Position numbers and translations under genes: made by a program | NCBI GenBank assembly: GCA_021299675.1 | Contig: JAJTIF010000327.1 | Location: 1 to 7,158, forward strand | Length of the DNA: 7,158 bases | Direction: 5' to 3' | DNA from: Pseudomonadota bacterium | GTDB lineage: Bacteria; Bdellovibrionota; Bacteriovoracia; Bacteriovoracales; Bacteriovoracaceae | Shown here: piece after piece, positions 6,244-7,158 of the stretch | How the letters are laid out: the number at the start of each line of letters is the position of its first letter | Numbering within the stretch: position 1 is the first letter of the stretch | The notes under the pieces: model-generated | What the model was told of the DNA's origin: nothing | The model's input: only the letters and a program-made list of their open reading frames with translations | Databases searched by the model: none

Positions 6244-6423
6244 TTACTTAATTTCTTTATGAACAGTCACACGACGAAGATCTGGATTATACTTCTTAAG
6301 CTCCAGACGCTCAGGAGTCGTCTTCTTGTTTTTAGTAGTTGTATAGCGAGAGGGACTTTTGCCTTCTTTACGGGCTTCAGTACACTCAAGAGTAATAACG
6401 TTACGTGGACCTTTTTTGGCCAT
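6244..6423 (-). CDS. rpmG: 50S ribosomal protein L33
   Basis: A 59-residue large-subunit ribosomal protein, near the usual 50-60 residues for L33. The translation starts MAKKGPRNVITLECTEA, contains RYTTTKNKK and ends LELKKYNPDLRRVTVHKEIK, matching the family's R-x-x-I-x-L-E-C, Y-T-T-x-K-N and L-x-L-x-K-Y-x-P-x-x-x-x-x-x-x-x-x-E-x-K pattern. Only one cysteine (Cys14) is present, so this is the zinc-free type. An excellent GGAGG (6434-6430) sits 6 nt before the ATG. It is transcribed alone and ends at a hairpin terminator. The plus-strand open frame over the same bases is a shadow. It lies opposite in orientation to rpmB, its partner in E. coli. Confidence 0.96.
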   Translation of the reverse strand: MAKKGPRNVITLECTEARKEGKSPSRYTTTKNKKTTPERLELKKYNPDLRRVTVHKEIK

Positions 6424-6460
6424 GGAAAACCTCCGGAAATTTTAACTGCAAAGTTGGAAT

Positions 6461-6489
6461 AAATTAAACTAAGATACGCAGGACGGCAA
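6461..6489 (-). promoter_or_regulatory. Candidate sigma70-like promoter for rpmG
   Basis: On the minus strand TTGCCG (6489-6484) and TAATTT (6466-6461) are 17 nt apart, with the start point expected near 6454 and a leader of about 30 nt. The -35 box is fair (four of six) and the -10 is weak (three of six), so this is only the best candidate in the gap. Confidence 0.3.
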
Positions 6490-6500
6490 CACCTGAGATG

Positions 6501-6506
6501 GAAGGA
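6501..6506 (+). promoter_or_regulatory. Shine-Dalgarno GAAGGA selecting the 6513 ATG
   Basis: GAAGGA followed by TTATTG and ATG at 6513 gives a 6-nt spacing. The site lies immediately downstream of the alternative ATG at 6498, so it can only serve the second start. Confidence 0.65.
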
Positions 6507-6512
6507 TTATTG

Positions 6513-6791
6513 ATGCAAAGCATTGTTAGCCCGCAAAATTGGACGGCCTGCAGATACGAGCAAGGACCTTTTAGGGCCTTTATCAGCTTTGGCGCCGATC
6601 CAGCGCTGATCGAGAAAAATCAATATCTCTATTTTGTGACTGTCACTGAGGGTGAGGAGCGCGAGATCCATCAAGAAGAATTCACCTCTTTATCGGAGGC
6701 GTGTAAGACGCTTAACATGCGCTACAAAAGCTGGACCTTTGTGGACCAAGCGGCGCCGAAGTCCGGCTGCTCAACCTGCGTCGCCCACTAA
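6513..6791 (+). CDS. Unrecognised 92-residue protein with a C-terminal CxxC
   Basis: I do not recognise this small, probably cytoplasmic protein; no signal peptide or membrane segment is seen. A beta-rich start (FRAFISFGADP, 20-30; YLYFVTVTEG, 38-47) is followed by an acidic stretch (EEREIHQEEF), a helix (SLSEACKTLNMRYKSW) and a tail ending SGCSTCVAH, with Cys86 and Cys89 three residues from the end. I chose the ATG at 6513 because GAAGGA (6501-6506) sits 6 nt before it; the in-frame ATG at 6498 has no such site and would add five residues. It is divergent from rpmG, and its stop overlaps the stop of the convergent gene on its right by 3 bp. No terminator follows. The terminal CxxC could bind metal or be redox-active, but one pair alone proves neither. 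Confidence 0.7.
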   Translation: MQSIVSPQNWTACRYEQGPFRAFISFGADPALIEKNQYLYFVTVTEGEEREIHQEEFTSLSEACKTLNMRYKSWTFVDQAAPKSGCSTCVAH

Positions 6792-7158
6792 CCGCCTAAG
6801 ACAGCAAACCACTGGGCTTCATCAATCAAGCCGCCACTGAGTTCCCTAAACGTTTCAACCTTTAAGGGTTTCAAGAGTTTTTCAAATCGGTGCTCTTTCC
6901 ACTGCAATTCATGGATCAACCCCTTGTGCGAGCTCAGAAAAACTTCCTCTCCCTCGACCTGAAAGCGCCACTTAAAAAGCGGCGTTTCTCCCATCTGCCA
7001 GGCCCATTCACTCCACTGATTCGGAAGAGAAAAGCGGGAGTGATCCACAACCTCTTTGTCTCCCCACAGCTCCAGATAACCCTCAGTTGTGAGAGAGCTG
7101 ACCGCAGAGAGATTCAGCACCTTCGAGCGCACCGAACTAATTGAGCGCGTCTCTACGA
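6788..7158 (-). CDS. Unrecognised protein, 5' end beyond the right edge
   Basis: The minus-strand frame is open from the right edge to a TAG at 6790-6788, giving 122 visible C-terminal residues. A GTG at 7132 exists but has no ribosome site, and the frame continues upstream without a stop, so the true start is probably outside the window. The visible part is rich in aromatic residues (Trp in ELWGD, NQWSEWAWQM, KWRFQVEG, LQWKEH, AQWFAVLGG), alternates short strands with charged turns, and has no membrane segment. That suggests a beta-rich domain, but I recognise no family. It converges on the 92-residue gene and the two stops overlap. The plus-strand open frame over the same bases is a shadow. 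Confidence 0.6.
   Translation of the reverse strand, partial: VETRSISSVRSKVLNLSAVSSLTTEGYLELWGDKEVVDHSRFSLPNQWSEWAWQMGETPLFKWRFQVEGEEVFLSSHKGLIHELQWKEHRFEKLLKPLKVETFRELSGGLIDEAQWFAVLGG

Noticed and set aside
6220..6462. An 80-codon plus-strand open frame
   Set aside because: It is the antisense shadow of rpmG, which matches L33 along its whole length and has an ideal ribosome site.
6890..7144. An 84-codon plus-strand open frame
   Set aside because: It is antisense to the minus-strand frame that is open to the right edge, and it has no ribosome site or recognisable motif. Choosing the minus strand is still only moderately secure.

Overview
The window looks like ordinary chromosomal housekeeping DNA from a Gram-negative bacterium. 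My best guess is a Bdellovibrio-like member of the Bdellovibrionota. This rests on overall flavour only: mid GC, secreted subtilases with CUB-like tails, PilZ-like proteins with acidic Ala/Pro linkers, and orphan DUF4340-like proteins. No marker here proves the lineage. I see no phage genes, insertion sequences, CRISPR arrays, tRNA or rRNA.

Layout. Positions 1-1297 (minus) hold the first 432 codons of a transketolase that runs off the left edge. A compact divergent promoter region (1298-1421) separates it from rpmB (1422-1655, plus), which ends in a strong intrinsic terminator. That terminator lies inside the last codons of a convergent gene for an unrecognised, membrane-anchored, Cys-containing protein (1668-2378, minus). 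Next comes a monocistronic secreted S8 protease with an I9-like propeptide and a CUB-like C-terminal domain (2493-4181, minus), with a strong terminator at 2441-2483. A 158-bp divergent region leads to a two-gene plus-strand unit: a PilZ-like protein with a TTG start (4340-5179) and a membrane-anchored DUF4340-like protein (5199-6191). This unit meets rpmG (6244-6423, minus) across a probably bidirectional hairpin terminator. The right end has a 92-residue unknown protein with a C-terminal CxxC (6513-6791, plus). Its stop codon overlaps the stop of a convergent, 5'-truncated unknown gene (6788-7158, minus).

How the parts relate. rpmB and rpmG encode large-subunit ribosomal proteins, but here they are separate and on opposite strands rather than in the adjacent rpmB-rpmG order of E. 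coli. The transketolase serves the pentose phosphate pathway. The protease acts outside the cytoplasm. The PilZ-like/DUF4340-like pair is the only plausible functional couple, on co-directionality alone. I found no convincing new multi-gene system. The most interesting points are the interleaved tkt/rpmB promoters under a shared palindrome, the unusual transketolase active-site motifs, the split rpmB/rpmG pair, and the PilZ-like/DUF4340-like pair.
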